Position numbers and translations under genes: made by a program. The notes beneath the pieces were generated by a model. That model saw only the letters and a list, made by a program, of their open reading frames with translations. It searched no databases and was not told where the DNA came from. Shown here piece by piece: positions 24,728 through 33,505 of a DNA stretch of 49,215 nucleotides; position 1 is the first letter of the stretch, and the number at the start of each line of letters is the position of its first letter. This stretch comes from Rhodobacterales bacterium 32-66-9 (GTDB taxonomy: Bacteria; Pseudomonadota; Alphaproteobacteria; Rhodobacterales; Rhodobacteraceae): assembly GCA_002280405.1 (NCBI GenBank), contig NCDY01000001.1, positions 1 to 49,215 on the forward strand, given 5' to 3'.

Positions 24728-25371
24728 TGCGCGCTCTTGTCGTCTATTGCCACCCGTCTCCGCACAGCTTCACTGCCGCAGTCCGTGATCTGGTCCTTGC
24801 CAAACTTGACAGCGCCGGGGCCGAAGTGCGGCTGCACGATCTTTACGCCAGCGGCTTTTCCCCGGTCCTGACCCGCGCAGAATGGGAGGGCTATCTTGAC
24901 TGCCCGAAGAACTGCGCCCCGGTCAGCAGCGAGGTCGAGGATATCCGCTGGTGCGACACGCTGATCTTCGTCTACCCGACCTGGTGGTATGGCCTGCCCG
25001 CCATGCTGAAGGGCTGGCTTGACCGGGTGCTGCTGCCCGATGTCGCCTTTTTCATGCCCGACGCCGCGAACACGACGATCCGCCCGGGCCTCAGGCACAT
25101 CAACCGGCTGGGCGTCTTCACCACCTGCGGGGCAAGCCGCTGGCTGACCTTCGTGGTGGGGTCGCCGGGGCGGCGGACGCTGCGTCGGGGCGTCGGCTTT
25201 CTTCTGACCCCGCGTCACCGCCGCGCCTTTGCCGCGCATTATCTGATGGACAGATCCACCCCCGAAAGCCGCCGCGCCCATCTCATGCGCGTCGCGGCGC
25301 AGATGGACCGGCTGATCGGGCGTCCGGTGCCCGTGCCCCTGCCACAGCTGCAACGCGAGGCCGCCGAATGA
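24727..25371 (+). CDS. NAD(P)H-dependent quinone/FMN reductase, copy 2 (flavodoxin-like fold)
   Basis: This 214-residue paralogue of the preceding gene shares ALVVYCHPSPHSFTAAVRD, the LYA.GF.P.L block and LIFVYPTWWYGLPAMLKGWLDRVLLP. It has a longer C-terminal part. Tandem duplication and co-translation (one-base overlap on one side, ATGA on the other) suggest the two act together, possibly as a heterodimer or on successive intermediates. That is inference. Its role in the locus is probably reductive handling of a heterocycle or of flavin. Confidence 0.85.
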   Translation: MRALVVYCHPSPHSFTAAVRDLVLAKLDSAGAEVRLHDLYASGFSPVLTRAEWEGYLDCPKNCAPVSSEVEDIRWCDTLIFVYPTWWYGLPAMLKGWLDRVLLPDVAFFMPDAANTTIRPGLRHINRLGVFTTCGASRWLTFVVGSPGRRTLRRGVGFLLTPRHRRAFAAHYLMDRSTPESRRAHLMRVAAQMDRLIGRPVPVPLPQLQREAAE

Positions 25372-26153
25372 CGGCCCGCCCCTGGGCCGACTTCCGCGCC
25401 CCCGACTTCGCCGCGATCGACCCGATGCGGACCATCGCGATCCTGCCGACAGCGGCGGTGGAACAGCATGGGCCGCATCTGCCGGTCGGAACCGACACGA
25501 TCATCAACGCGCACCTGTGCGCCCTGCTTGCCGAACGGGCCCCCGCCGATCTTGACCTGCGCATCCTGCCGGTGATGGCGGTGGGCAAGTCGAACGAACA
25601 TCTCTGGGCCCCCGGCACCCTGACCCTGTCTGCCGCCACCGCACTGGCCGCCTGGACCGAGATCGGCCTCTCGGTCGCCCGTGCCGGGGTCCGCAAGATC
25701 ATCATTCTGAACAGCCATGGCGGCAACGCCGACCTGATCTCCATCGTCGCGCGCGAATTGCGGGTGCAGGCCGGAATGCTGGCGGTGCGTCTGGGTTGGG
25801 CGGCAAACGGGCTGCCACAAGGCCTGTATTCGGCGCGGGAAACCGGGTTCGGCATTCACGGCGGGGACATGGAAACGTCGCTGCTGCTGCATTTCCGCCC
25901 GGAAACGGTGGACATGACTGCAGCGCAGGACTTCCGTTCCTCGGCCGAGACCGCCGCCATATCGCCCATCGGGGCTGTGGCAAAGGGCTGGATTTCTTCG
26001 GATCTCAACCCTTTCGGCGTGGTTGGCGAAGCGCATCTTGCCACTGCCGAGAAAGGCCGACTTACAGCCGAACACGTCGTGGCCGATGTCATCGCGCTGT
26101 GCCTGAAGGTGGCGGCGGCCGAAATTCCGGCGGCTGCGCCACCCGGATGGTAG
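25368..26153 (+). CDS. Creatininase family amidohydrolase
   Basis: This 261-residue metal-dependent amidohydrolase has the fold's three signatures: AAVEQHGPHLPVGTDTIIN, IILNSHGGNADLI and GIHGGDMETSLLLHFRPE. Creatininase-fold enzymes open cyclic amides (creatinine, the FAPy step of archaeal riboflavin synthesis, MftE-type peptides). As the last gene of the operon, it may open a lactam ring made by the deaminase and the FAD enzyme. True creatinine use would normally go with creatinase or an N-methylhydantoinase, and neither is present, so another cyclic amide is more likely. Confidence 0.87.
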   Translation: MTARPWADFRAPDFAAIDPMRTIAILPTAAVEQHGPHLPVGTDTIINAHLCALLAERAPADLDLRILPVMAVGKSNEHLWAPGTLTLSAATALAAWTEIGLSVARAGVRKIIILNSHGGNADLISIVARELRVQAGMLAVRLGWAANGLPQGLYSARETGFGIHGGDMETSLLLHFRPETVDMTAAQDFRSSAETAAISPIGAVAKGWISSDLNPFGVVGEAHLATAEKGRLTAEHVVADVIALCLKVAAAEIPAAAPPGW

Positions 26154-26376
26154 GGCGAAGCCTCCGGTCGCGGTCGGTCGCCGGATGAAACGCGGGGAGG
26201 GGTGCCGGCAGAACGAAGCGGCGTTCCGGGTCCGGGCAAGACCGCAGACCGCGAGGCCATCGGCGCGGCGGGTGCCTTCATCCCTGGCCGCCGCCCCGTG
26301 GCCGCCAACCGCCCGTCGCGGCCCGTGCCACCCGCCGGGTCTTCGCACCCCGGCTTGCGGTCCGTGCGCGGGCGGA

Positions 26377-27051
26377 TCAGGCGATGGTCACGCTTGCCGT
26401 CTGGAGCCCCTCGATCTCGACCTTGCAGGTGTCGCCCCGAGCGAGCGGTCCCACCCCCGCCGGAGTTCCCGTGAAGATCAGGTCCCCGGGGGACAGGCTG
26501 ACCATCCGCGACAGCGCCGCGATGATCGCTGCCGGGCTCCAGATCATGTCGGACAGTTTTGCCTGCTGCCGCGTCGCCCCGTTGACCGAACAGCGCAGCA
26601 CCGCCTCCGGCATCGGTCCGGGCCGCACCGCTCCGATCACGGCGGACTTGTCGAAGGCCTTCGCCATGTCCCAGGGCCGCCGCGCCGCCTTTGCTTCGGT
26701 TTGCAGGTCGCGCCGGGTCAGATCGTTGCCTGCGGCATGGCCCCAGATCAGGTTCTGCGCGTCCTCTTCCGAAACCATCGCGCCTGACTTGCCGATGGCG
26801 ACGACCAGTTCACCCTCGTGATGCAGGTTGCCGGTTGCGGGTGGATAGGGGATCCGGCTTCCCGATTCCACCACGGCATCGGCAGGCTTGGTGAAGAAGA
26901 ACGGGGCCTCCGCCGGGTCGTTTCCCATCTCGGCGGCGTGGTCGGCGTAGTTCCGGCCGACACAGAAGATGCGGCGGATCGGAAAGCGTTCCGGGCGGCC
27001 GGTCACCGGCAGGGTGACAGTCGGCAATGCCGGGAAGACCAGCGCCACCAT
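26377..27051 (-). CDS. Fumarylacetoacetate hydrolase (FAH) family protein
   Basis: This 224-residue protein has the FAH C-terminal-domain fold: IFCVGRNYADHAAEMGND, PFFFTKPADAVVESG, LHHEGELVVAIGKSG (metal Glu residues) and DLIFTGTPAGVGPLARGD. Short FAH proteins act as acylpyruvate hydrolases or oxaloacetate decarboxylases (FAHD1-like). It is only 3 bp downstream of the carboxypeptidase stop, on the same strand. It converges with the creatininase gene across 223 bp that hold no clear gene or terminator. Confidence 0.9.
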   Translation of the reverse strand: MVALVFPALPTVTLPVTGRPERFPIRRIFCVGRNYADHAAEMGNDPAEAPFFFTKPADAVVESGSRIPYPPATGNLHHEGELVVAIGKSGAMVSEEDAQNLIWGHAAGNDLTRRDLQTEAKAARRPWDMAKAFDKSAVIGAVRPGPMPEAVLRCSVNGATRQQAKLSDMIWSPAAIIAALSRMVSLSPGDLIFTGTPAGVGPLARGDTCKVEIEGLQTASVTIA

Positions 27052-27054
27052 CGC

Positions 27055-28995
27055 TCAGCCTCCGACCGTTTCACAGGGCACCGCGCGGGCGGTGAGGCGG
27101 CGGCAGGCCAGTGCCGCCTGTTCCTGGGTCAGCCCCATGAAGCTTGCGCGCCAGGCCCCGCCAGACTGGACCGTCTTGCGCAGGCCCACGTTCAGCGTGG
27201 CGCTCTCTGCCAGCGCGGTTTTCAGAAGCGCCTTCTCGGCCTCGTAGCGCGAAGAATATTTGCCGACGTTCACCCCGAAAAACCGCTCGCCCGATGTGGA
27301 CATCACCACGACAACCTCTTCCGTGTCGGTCGGCACCGCTTCTGCGGTCGCCACCGCGTCGAAGATCGGCGCCTGGCGCTTGGGCATCGTTGCCGGTGCC
27401 GTCTCGAGGGCCAGTTCGACCGCGGACGGCGCAGGGGCGGTGGCACCCGCGACCGCTTCCACGCCGGTGACTTCGGCCATCATGGCAAGCGGAGCCTCGG
27501 CAGCGACCTCGGTGCCGGGATCGGTCAGGACGAGTTCCGGCGCTGCCTCTGCGACGACGATCTCTTCCGGCGCCACGGCAACGGGAGCCTCTGCCGGGGC
27601 TGCGACTTCGGCGACTTGCGGCGCGGCGACCAGCATTTCGGGGCGCGACCTTGGCCTCTGGGCAGCCAGCGCCGGATCGACCGGAGCTTCGGACAGCCCG
27701 GCATCCGCAATCATGGTTTCCGGCGGCGCCGCGGTCAGCGCAGCGGCCTGGGCCTCAAGCGTGCCCGGTTCGGCAGGCGCGGCCGGGGCAGGGTCGTTCG
27801 CTGCGACCGCGACGACGGCGTCCGGCGCGGCCTCTTGTCCCGCTTCGGCAACGGCCATGCTGTCCTCCGACATATCGCCTTCCGCCATGGCTTCGGCCTG
27901 GAATTGCAGCGTGCCTTCGGGCGCGGGCTCGGCAGTGGCTTCGGCAAGCGCGCCATCGATCCCCTCGGCCATCGCAATCACCATCTCTTCCGGGATGGCG
28001 GTGCCTTCGGTCCGCGCCTTGGGCCGGGGAGAGGCCTTCACCTCACCCGACACCCGCACGATCTTGCCCGCGCCACCCACGGCGTCGATCTCGTCGATGC
28101 CGGATTCAAGCGAGGCCACCAGCGCGTCCTCGACCGCAGCGGCGACCGGCGGCTGTTCCTGGACGTTGTCCCGGGCCTTGGCAAAGCCGATATCCATCAG
28201 CTCGGCCATCTTGGCGTTGCGGTTGGCGGTCGATGTGCCGCCGAAGACGGTCGCGATGATGTGCTTGTTGCCGCGACGGGCCGATGCCGTCAGGTTGAAG
28301 CCAGCAGCGCCGGTGTAGCCGGTCTTGATCCCGTCCGCGCCCTCGTAGGCGTCAAGGAAGCGCGCGTTCGTGTTCGACACGGTGGCGACGCCCGCATCGG
28401 CGCTCCGGCGCGAGAAGATGCTGTAGTATTGCGGAAAATCGTAGAACAGGCGCCGACCGAGCAGGTTCATGTCGCGCGCCGAAGACAGGTGACCGTTTGC
28501 GGTCAGCCCGTTCGCGTTCTTGAAGGTGGTGTTGTTCATCCCCAGCTGCCGCGCCGTCCGCGTCATCCGCTTGGCAAAGCTGGCCGCATCGCCGCCGATG
28601 TAATCGCCAAGTGCCGCAGCCGCGTCATTGGCCGACTTGATCGCGGCGGCGCGGACCAGATAGCGCACAGCAATCTTTTGGCCGGGCTTGAGGCCTAGGC
28701 GCGAGGGTGGTTGCGAAGCGGCGTATTTCGTGACCGTGACCTGGGTGTCCAGCGACAACCTGCCGGCCTCGATCTCCTGGAAGACGATATAGAGCGTCAT
28801 CATCTTGGTCAGGGATGCCGGATGCAGCCGGGCGTCCGCGTTCTTTTCGTAAAGGACTTCGCCGGTGCGCCCGTCCATCACGATCGCCGCGAAGGGTGCG
28901 GCCTGCAGCGGCGAGGTCACCACCACGGCGCTGACCACAAATGTCATGAAAATAGTGCGAAAAATCCGCCCGAGAAGCGATGCCACCTCGCCCAC
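27055..28995 (-). CDS. D-alanyl-D-alanine carboxypeptidase (S11) with SPOR domain
   Basis: This 646-residue periplasmic protein has a signal sequence over residues ~1-32 (cut near LQA-APF). The N-terminal penicillin-binding domain carries S61-x-x-K64 (SLTK), S121-A-N and K224-T-G, so it is an active DD-carboxypeptidase that trims peptidoglycan stem peptides. A long Ala/Glu/Pro-rich, probably disordered linker (~300-540) follows. The C-terminal ~80 residues look like a SPOR domain, which targets denuded glycan at the division site. The start is GTG at 28995, which gives the signal peptide its basic n-region (LGRIFR); an ATG 16 codons later is the alternative. Most DacA proteins are about 390 residues; this long form is usual in Rhodobacterales. 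Confidence 0.9.
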   Translation of the reverse strand: MGEVASLLGRIFRTIFMTFVVSAVVVTSPLQAAPFAAIVMDGRTGEVLYEKNADARLHPASLTKMMTLYIVFQEIEAGRLSLDTQVTVTKYAASQPPSRLGLKPGQKIAVRYLVRAAAIKSANDAAAALGDYIGGDAASFAKRMTRTARQLGMNNTTFKNANGLTANGHLSSARDMNLLGRRLFYDFPQYYSIFSRRSADAGVATVSNTNARFLDAYEGADGIKTGYTGAAGFNLTASARRGNKHIIATVFGGTSTANRNAKMAELMDIGFAKARDNVQEQPPVAAAVEDALVASLESGIDEIDAVGGAGKIVRVSGEVKASPRPKARTEGTAIPEEMVIAMAEGIDGALAEATAEPAPEGTLQFQAEAMAEGDMSEDSMAVAEAGQEAAPDAVVAVAANDPAPAAPAEPGTLEAQAAALTAAPPETMIADAGLSEAPVDPALAAQRPRSRPEMLVAAPQVAEVAAPAEAPVAVAPEEIVVAEAAPELVLTDPGTEVAAEAPLAMMAEVTGVEAVAGATAPAPSAVELALETAPATMPKRQAPIFDAVATAEAVPTDTEEVVVVMSTSGERFFGVNVGKYSSRYEAEKALLKTALAESATLNVGLRKTVQSGGAWRASFMGLTQEQAALACRRLTARAVPCETVGG

Positions 28996-29179
28996 CCTTT
29001 GCCTGTTGGCCCGGATTTTCCGGTGCCGTATTCTGCCTCGGGACGAAAGCTATCACAGGTTCCGTGATCCGAAAACCCAAAAATTCCAAAGACTTTCAGG
29101 GCGCAGTTGATGCGGTGGCCGGAAAGCTGCAGTCACCCCGGGCCATGCCAACATGTTGCGTCGGATGACGAAAATCGAT
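28996..29179 (-). promoter_or_regulatory. Upstream region of the carboxypeptidase gene
   Basis: These 184 bp lie between two minus-strand genes, with locally higher AT (around 29060-29100 and 29155-29185). It presumably holds the promoter for the carboxypeptidase-FAH pair. I see no sure -35/-10 pair and no clear terminator for the HAD gene. Confidence 0.3.
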
Positions 29180-29887
29180 CTAACTGTGGGGTGCGTCTCG
29201 CAGCCGGAAAACCAGGTCGGGCAAGTCGCCAAGGGTCTTGAGCACATGGAACCGGCGATGATCCGCAGGGGCCGGGGCGGCCTCGTAAGCCCATTCCGTC
29301 TCCTGCGGGACATGCACGCCCCAGGACCCGGCCTGCAGCGCGGGAATGACATCGGACTTCAAGGAATTGCCCACCATCATCGCCTGATCCGCCCCGGTGC
29401 CGTGGCGGGCAAAAGCCCTGCGGTAGGTCGATTCGGTCTTGTCCGACACGATCTCGACCGCGTGGAACAGGTCGCCCAGACCGGACTGGGCCAGCTTGCG
29501 TTCCTGATGCAGCAGGTCGCCCTTGGTGATCAGGACCAGCCGGAAATCGGCCGCCAGCGCGGCCACCGTGGCGCGCGCATGGGGCAGAAGTTCCATCGGG
29601 TGCTCCAGAAGCGCGCGCCCGAAAGCGATCAGGTCGGCGATCACCGTGGCGGGAACCCGGCCGTCGGTGACCTCCACGGCGGTCTCGATCATCGACAGGG
29701 TAAAGCCCTTCACGCCGAAGCCATAATAGGCGATGTTGCGCCGCTCGGCCGCCTCGAGCCTGTCGCGCAGGTGGACCGGTTCGGCATGGTCGACCAGCAC
29801 TTGCAGAAAGCGGTCCTGCGTCAACCGGAAATACGCCTCGTTCTGCCAAAGCGTGTCGTCCGCGTCGAAGCCGATCGTGGTCAGCAT
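29180..29887 (-). CDS. HAD family hydrolase
   Basis: This 235-residue HAD phosphatase has motif [13 protein letters not shown] at the N-terminus (Asp-x-Asp), motif II VLITKGD, Lys in IVSDKTE, and motif [21 protein letters not shown]. The helical cap between motifs I and II puts it in subfamily I. Substrates of such proteins are small phosphates. It is divergent from clpS with an 85-bp gap. The ATG at 29887 follows a plausible AAGGGG. Confidence 0.88.
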   Translation of the reverse strand: MLTTIGFDADDTLWQNEAYFRLTQDRFLQVLVDHAEPVHLRDRLEAAERRNIAYYGFGVKGFTLSMIETAVEVTDGRVPATVIADLIAFGRALLEHPMELLPHARATVAALAADFRLVLITKGDLLHQERKLAQSGLGDLFHAVEIVSDKTESTYRRAFARHGTGADQAMMVGNSLKSDVIPALQAGSWGVHVPQETEWAYEAAPAPADHRRFHVLKTLGDLPDLVFRLRDAPHS

Positions 29888-29972
29888 GTGCGCCCCTTTT
29901 CCCTGCGCAAGAAAAGGCTATATTTCGCGGGTCAGTTGCAACCCCGAATCCCGGAAACGGAGCCCTCATCCT

Positions 29973-30314
29973 GTGTCGAGCCGCCCTTCAACCCTGTCGG
30001 ACAAGACGGACGGCCCGGGGAATGATACCTCGATCCTGACCAAGACCAGGACCAGGACCGAGCGGCCCCCGCTCTACAAGGTGCTGCTTCTGAACGACGA
30101 TTACACGCCGATGGAGTTTGTCGTTCATGTGCTTGAACGCTTTTTCGGCCTGAACCATGCCCAGGCGTTCGAGATCATGCTGACGGTCCACAAGAAGGGC
30201 CTCGCGGTGGTGGGCGTGTTCAGCTTCGAGGTGGCCGAGACCAAGGTCGCGCAGGTGATGGATTTCGCCCGCCGCCACCAGCATCCGCTGCAATGCACGA
30301 TGGAAAAGGAATGA
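29973..30314 (+). CDS. clpS: ATP-dependent Clp protease adaptor ClpS
   Basis: This 113-residue N-end-rule adaptor delivers proteins with bulky N-termini to ClpAP. The core is intact: [20 protein letters not shown] (NDDYTPM binding-pocket block), [38 protein letters not shown] and the C-terminal strand. There is no ATG early enough to give a full-length protein, so the GTG at 29973, with GGAG about 10 bases upstream, is chosen. This gives a flexible N-terminal extension of normal length. clpA is not adjacent in this window; an RsmC-like methyltransferase gene follows instead. Confidence 0.93.
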   Translation: MSSRPSTLSDKTDGPGNDTSILTKTRTRTERPPLYKVLLLNDDYTPMEFVVHVLERFFGLNHAQAFEIMLTVHKKGLAVVGVFSFEVAETKVAQVMDFARRHQHPLQCTMEKE

Positions 30315-30359
30315 TCCTCCGTCCGGACAGAAGGGGCATGGGGGCCTAGGCCTCCGCTC

Positions 30360-31340
30360 ATGCGGTCCGCAAGATTGTCCCTGGCGCTGAAGACTGGCGC
30401 GGTCGCGTTGCCTGCCGAAGGGCGGATTGCCGTCCTGAGACCGCGCATCGGCGATGACCTGAGCGCGTTGCCCGGGGACCGGGTGGTCGTGCTGACCGGG
30501 TTCAAGCCGGATCAGGATCACTTTGCCGCCCGCCATCCGGTCACGCCCGCCCCGCCCTATGCCGCGGCCATCGTCTGTCTGCCCCGCTCGCGCGCGGCGG
30601 CGCGGGCGCTGATCGCACAGGCGGCCGCCGAGGTCGCGCCGGGCGGAAGGATCGTGGTCGACGGGCAGAAGACCGACGGGATCGACACCGCGCTGAAGGA
30701 CCTGCGCGGCCGGGTCGATCTGTCGGAAAGCCTGTCGAAGGCGCATGGCAGGCTGGCCTCGTTCCCGGCCGGGCCGGACCTGTCGGACTGGGCGGCGCGA
30801 CCGGCCATGGTTGCGGGCTTCCAGACGCTTCCGGGCATCTTTTCCGCGGACGGGCCGGACACGGGCTCGGTGCTGCTGGCGGCCAGCCTGCCGGAAAAGC
30901 TGGGTGGAAAAGTTGCCGATCTGGGGGCAGGCTGGGGGTTCCTGGCCGCCGGGATCCTGACGCGGCCCGGCGTCAGGCGGCTTGACCTGGTCGAGGCCGA
31001 GGCGGACGCGCTGGACTGCGCCAGGGTCAACATTCCCGACCCGCGTGCCCGGTTCTGCTGGGCCGACGCGACGACCTGGCGGCCAGAGACCCTGCTGGAC
31101 ACCGTCGTGATGAATCCGCCGTTCCACACCGGCCGCTCTGCCGAGCCTGCCCTTGGCGCGGCATTCATCCGGGCGGCCCGGCGAATGCTCGCCCCGGACG
31201 GCAGCCTGTGGTTGGTCGCCAACCGCCACCTGCCCTATGATGCGGTGCTCGCCGAGTGTTTCCTTGACGTCAGGGACGCCGCAAGTGACAGCCGCTTTCG
31301 CGTGATCCACGCCCAGAAGCCCAGACGGGCCAAACCCTGA
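30360..31340 (+). CDS. RsmC/RlmG-like class I SAM-dependent methyltransferase
   Basis: This 326-residue protein has two Rossmann-like halves, as in RsmC (16S rRNA m2G methyltransferase). The C-terminal half holds the SAM site VADLGAGWGFLAAG (residues 185-198), the acidic LVEAEADALD, and the amino-methyltransferase motif NPPFHTG at 252-258. The NPPF motif indicates methylation of an exocyclic amino group, most likely a guanine of rRNA. It lies 45 bp after clpS, on the same strand. Confidence 0.85.
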   Translation: MRSARLSLALKTGAVALPAEGRIAVLRPRIGDDLSALPGDRVVVLTGFKPDQDHFAARHPVTPAPPYAAAIVCLPRSRAAARALIAQAAAEVAPGGRIVVDGQKTDGIDTALKDLRGRVDLSESLSKAHGRLASFPAGPDLSDWAARPAMVAGFQTLPGIFSADGPDTGSVLLAASLPEKLGGKVADLGAGWGFLAAGILTRPGVRRLDLVEAEADALDCARVNIPDPRARFCWADATTWRPETLLDTVVMNPPFHTGRSAEPALGAAFIRAARRMLAPDGSLWLVANRHLPYDAVLAECFLDVRDAASDSRFRVIHAQKPRRAKP

Positions 31341-31359
31341 CCGACGACGAGGCCCGCTG

Positions 31360-32172
31360 ATGTCCTTCTCTGTTTCCGGCAAGACCGCCATCGTGACCGG
31401 CTCGGCCTCTGGCATCGGGCTCGCCATTGCCCGGCATCTGGTGGACAAGGGCGCGAATGTGATGTTCGCCGATGTCGACGAGGACCGGCTGGAGAACGAG
31501 GTCGGCGAGGAGGCGCGGGCGGAAGGTCCGATCCGCATGTTCGCGGGCGACCTGACCGAGAAGCTGACGATCGCCAACCTTCTGTCCGCGACCGTCGACG
31601 CCTTTGACCGGGTGGACATCCTGGTGAACGCGAACCGGCGGACCTTCGTGTCGGAAATCCTGAACCCCGAGGCCGACGGCGTCGAGGAGTTGTGGCGGCA
31701 CAACGTGTTGTCCGCGCTGCGGATGTCCCAGATGACGGCCAAGCGGATGATCCAGCATGCGCAGCGGGCCGAGGTCGAGGCAGGCACGATGCTGGGCTCG
31801 ATCATCAACCTGTCGTCAATCGCGGCCCAGGCCACGCGGCCCGAGCTGCTGGCCTATTCGATGGCCGCCGCCGCGATGGACCAGATGACCCGATCCCTGG
31901 CCGTGGCCCTGGCGCCGAAGGGTATCCGGGTGAACGCCGTTGCCTTCGGATCGGTGATGAGCGCCAGCCTGCAGGCGACGCTGAAGGACAATCCGGGCTT
32001 TCGCGACGCGATCACCGGGGGCACTCCCCTCGGTCGCATTGCAGCCGCGGCAGAGCTGGTCGAGGCGGTGCAGTTCCTGGCTTCGGATGCTGCGGGTTTC
32101 GTGACCGGACAGGTGTTGACGGTCGACGGCGGACGCGGGCTTCTGGATGTGGTCAGCGCACCTGCCCATTGA
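31360..32172 (+). CDS. SDR-family protein lacking the catalytic lysine
   Basis: This 270-residue short-chain dehydrogenase-like protein has an intact nucleotide loop TGSASGIG (residues 14-21) and a normal fold to the C-terminal VLTVDGGRG. The NNAG motif reads VNANRR (89-94). The catalytic Tyr-x-x-x-Lys reads Y166-S-M-A-A170, so the lysine is replaced by alanine; the Ser before it (152-153) is kept. Ordinary hydride transfer is therefore doubtful. It may be a non-catalytic or altered SDR that binds a nucleotide. It follows the methyltransferase gene by 19 bp and abuts the convergent lipoprotein gene. Confidence 0.85.
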   Translation: MSFSVSGKTAIVTGSASGIGLAIARHLVDKGANVMFADVDEDRLENEVGEEARAEGPIRMFAGDLTEKLTIANLLSATVDAFDRVDILVNANRRTFVSEILNPEADGVEELWRHNVLSALRMSQMTAKRMIQHAQRAEVEAGTMLGSIINLSSIAAQATRPELLAYSMAAAAMDQMTRSLAVALAPKGIRVNAVAFGSVMSASLQATLKDNPGFRDAITGGTPLGRIAAAAELVEAVQFLASDAAGFVTGQVLTVDGGRGLLDVVSAPAH

Positions 32173-32565
32173 TCATTCGGGAAACTCCGCCTTGCATCGC
32201 GCGATGACCGGCTCTGCCGCCTTGGCCAGCTGCCGGCGCTTTACCGTCAGGCTGTCGAGCTTGCGCGCTTCCTCGTTCAGGTCGATGGCCTTCGCGCGCT
32301 GGACGCTGACCGGGCGTTCGTCAAGACAGAGGCGCGGCGCGGACGGCGCTTCGCCCGCTGCGACCGGGGGCCGCGGGCAGATGGCCCAGTAATCCTCGTA
32401 GACGGTGACCGTCTCGAACGCATAGCCCCGGTCGAGGTTGCCTTGGGTTTCTGCGATCAGCCGGTCCACGGTCCGCAGGTCACGGGTGTTGCGGTTGATG
32501 CACTGCCCCTGCGGGGTGGCGCAGCCCGCAAGCAGGCCAATCGTCACGAAAATCAAGCGGTTCAT
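32173..32565 (-). CDS. Small predicted lipoprotein, unknown function
   Basis: This 130-residue protein has a lipoprotein signal (MNRLIFVTIGLLAGCATP; lipobox LLAGC, Cys14). Mature residues ~25-60 are predicted helical and polar, with YEDYWAICPRP in the middle and a C-terminal coiled stretch (AIDLNEEARKLDSLTVKRRQLAKAAEPVIARC). Four more Cys residues could form disulfides. The start at 32565 has AAGGAG upstream; a longer frame is unlikely. I do not recognise a named family. It faces the SDR gene tail to tail with no gap and is divergent from hemF. Confidence 0.8.
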   Translation of the reverse strand: MNRLIFVTIGLLAGCATPQGQCINRNTRDLRTVDRLIAETQGNLDRGYAFETVTVYEDYWAICPRPPVAAGEAPSAPRLCLDERPVSVQRAKAIDLNEEARKLDSLTVKRRQLAKAAEPVIARCKAEFPE

Positions 32566-32642
32566 CGGGCGCTCCTTCACCTGTGGAAAGCGGCGCGGCG
32601 GGGTGCTAGGCATGGGGGATGCCCCGAGCCGGAGACCTGACG

Positions 32643-33503
32643 ATGACCGATCCCTTCGACCGCCGCAAGACCGAGGCCGCCGAGTGGTTCCGTGCCCTGC
32701 GCGACCGGATCGTGTCGGCGTTCGAGGGGCTGGAGGACCGGAATGCCAAGGGTGCTCCCGGCCGGTTCGAGGTCACGCCGACCAGCCGTGCCGATGGCGG
32801 CGGAGGGATCATGAGCGTGATGCGCGGCGGCGGGGTGTTCGAGAAGGTCGGCGTCAACTGGTCCGAAGTCCACGGGGTGCTTGGCGACAAGGCGCAGCGC
32901 GCGATGGCCGCGCGCGGGGTGCCGGGAATGTCGGAAGATCCGCGCTTCTGGGCGTCGGGCATCAGCCTTGTCGCGCATATGGTGAACCCGCACGCACCCG
33001 CCGTCCACATGAACACGCGGATGTTCTGGACCCCGGGCGCCTGGTGGTTCGGCGGCGGGTCGGACCTGAACCCCTGCATCGAATATGCCGAGGATACCGC
33101 GCATTTCCACGGCCAGATGCAACGGGCCTGCGACGCGCATTCCCCGGACTATTACGCCCGGTTCAAGGCCTGGGCGGACGAGTATTTCTTCGTGCCGCAT
33201 CGCGGACGGGCCCGGGGGGTGGGTGGTATCTTCTACGATGATCTCAACACCGGGGACTGGGATCGCGACTTTGCCTTCACCCGCGCGGTTGGTGCCGCCT
33301 TCCTGCCCGCCTTCCTCCCGGTGACCGAACGGCGGATTGCCACCCCCTGGACCGAAGCCGACCGCGAGGTGCAGCTGGTCCACAGGGGGCTCTACGCGGA
33401 ATACAACCTGGTCTATGACCGGGGCACCAGGTTCGGGCTGGAGACCGGCCACGACGCGAATGCCGTGCTGATGAGCCTGCCGCCGATTGCAAAGTGGACC
33501 TGA
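32643..33503 (+). CDS. hemF: Oxygen-dependent coproporphyrinogen III oxidase
   Basis: This 286-residue heme-pathway enzyme converts coproporphyrinogen III to protoporphyrinogen IX using O2. Clear HemF blocks are GGGGIMSVMRGGGVFEKVGVN, VHMNTRMFW, WWFGGGSDLNP, FFVPHRGRARGVGGIFYDDLN, and the C-terminal RGLYAEYNLVYDRGTRFGLETG. The ATG at 32643 with GGAG upstream is preferred to an earlier in-frame ATG eight codons before. It is followed after 2 bp by a small unknown gene. Rhodobacterales also carry oxygen-independent HemN/HemZ; none is in this window. Confidence 0.96.
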   Translation: MTDPFDRRKTEAAEWFRALRDRIVSAFEGLEDRNAKGAPGRFEVTPTSRADGGGGIMSVMRGGGVFEKVGVNWSEVHGVLGDKAQRAMAARGVPGMSEDPRFWASGISLVAHMVNPHAPAVHMNTRMFWTPGAWWFGGGSDLNPCIEYAEDTAHFHGQMQRACDAHSPDYYARFKAWADEYFFVPHRGRARGVGGIFYDDLNTGDWDRDFAFTRAVGAAFLPAFLPVTERRIATPWTEADREVQLVHRGLYAEYNLVYDRGTRFGLETGHDANAVLMSLPPIAKWT

Positions 33504-33505
33504 CG

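Noticed and set aside
27260..28318. Ala/Ser-rich plus-strand open frame of 352 codons
   Set aside because: It is antisense to the low-complexity linker of the carboxypeptidase. The repetitive composition explains the lack of stops.
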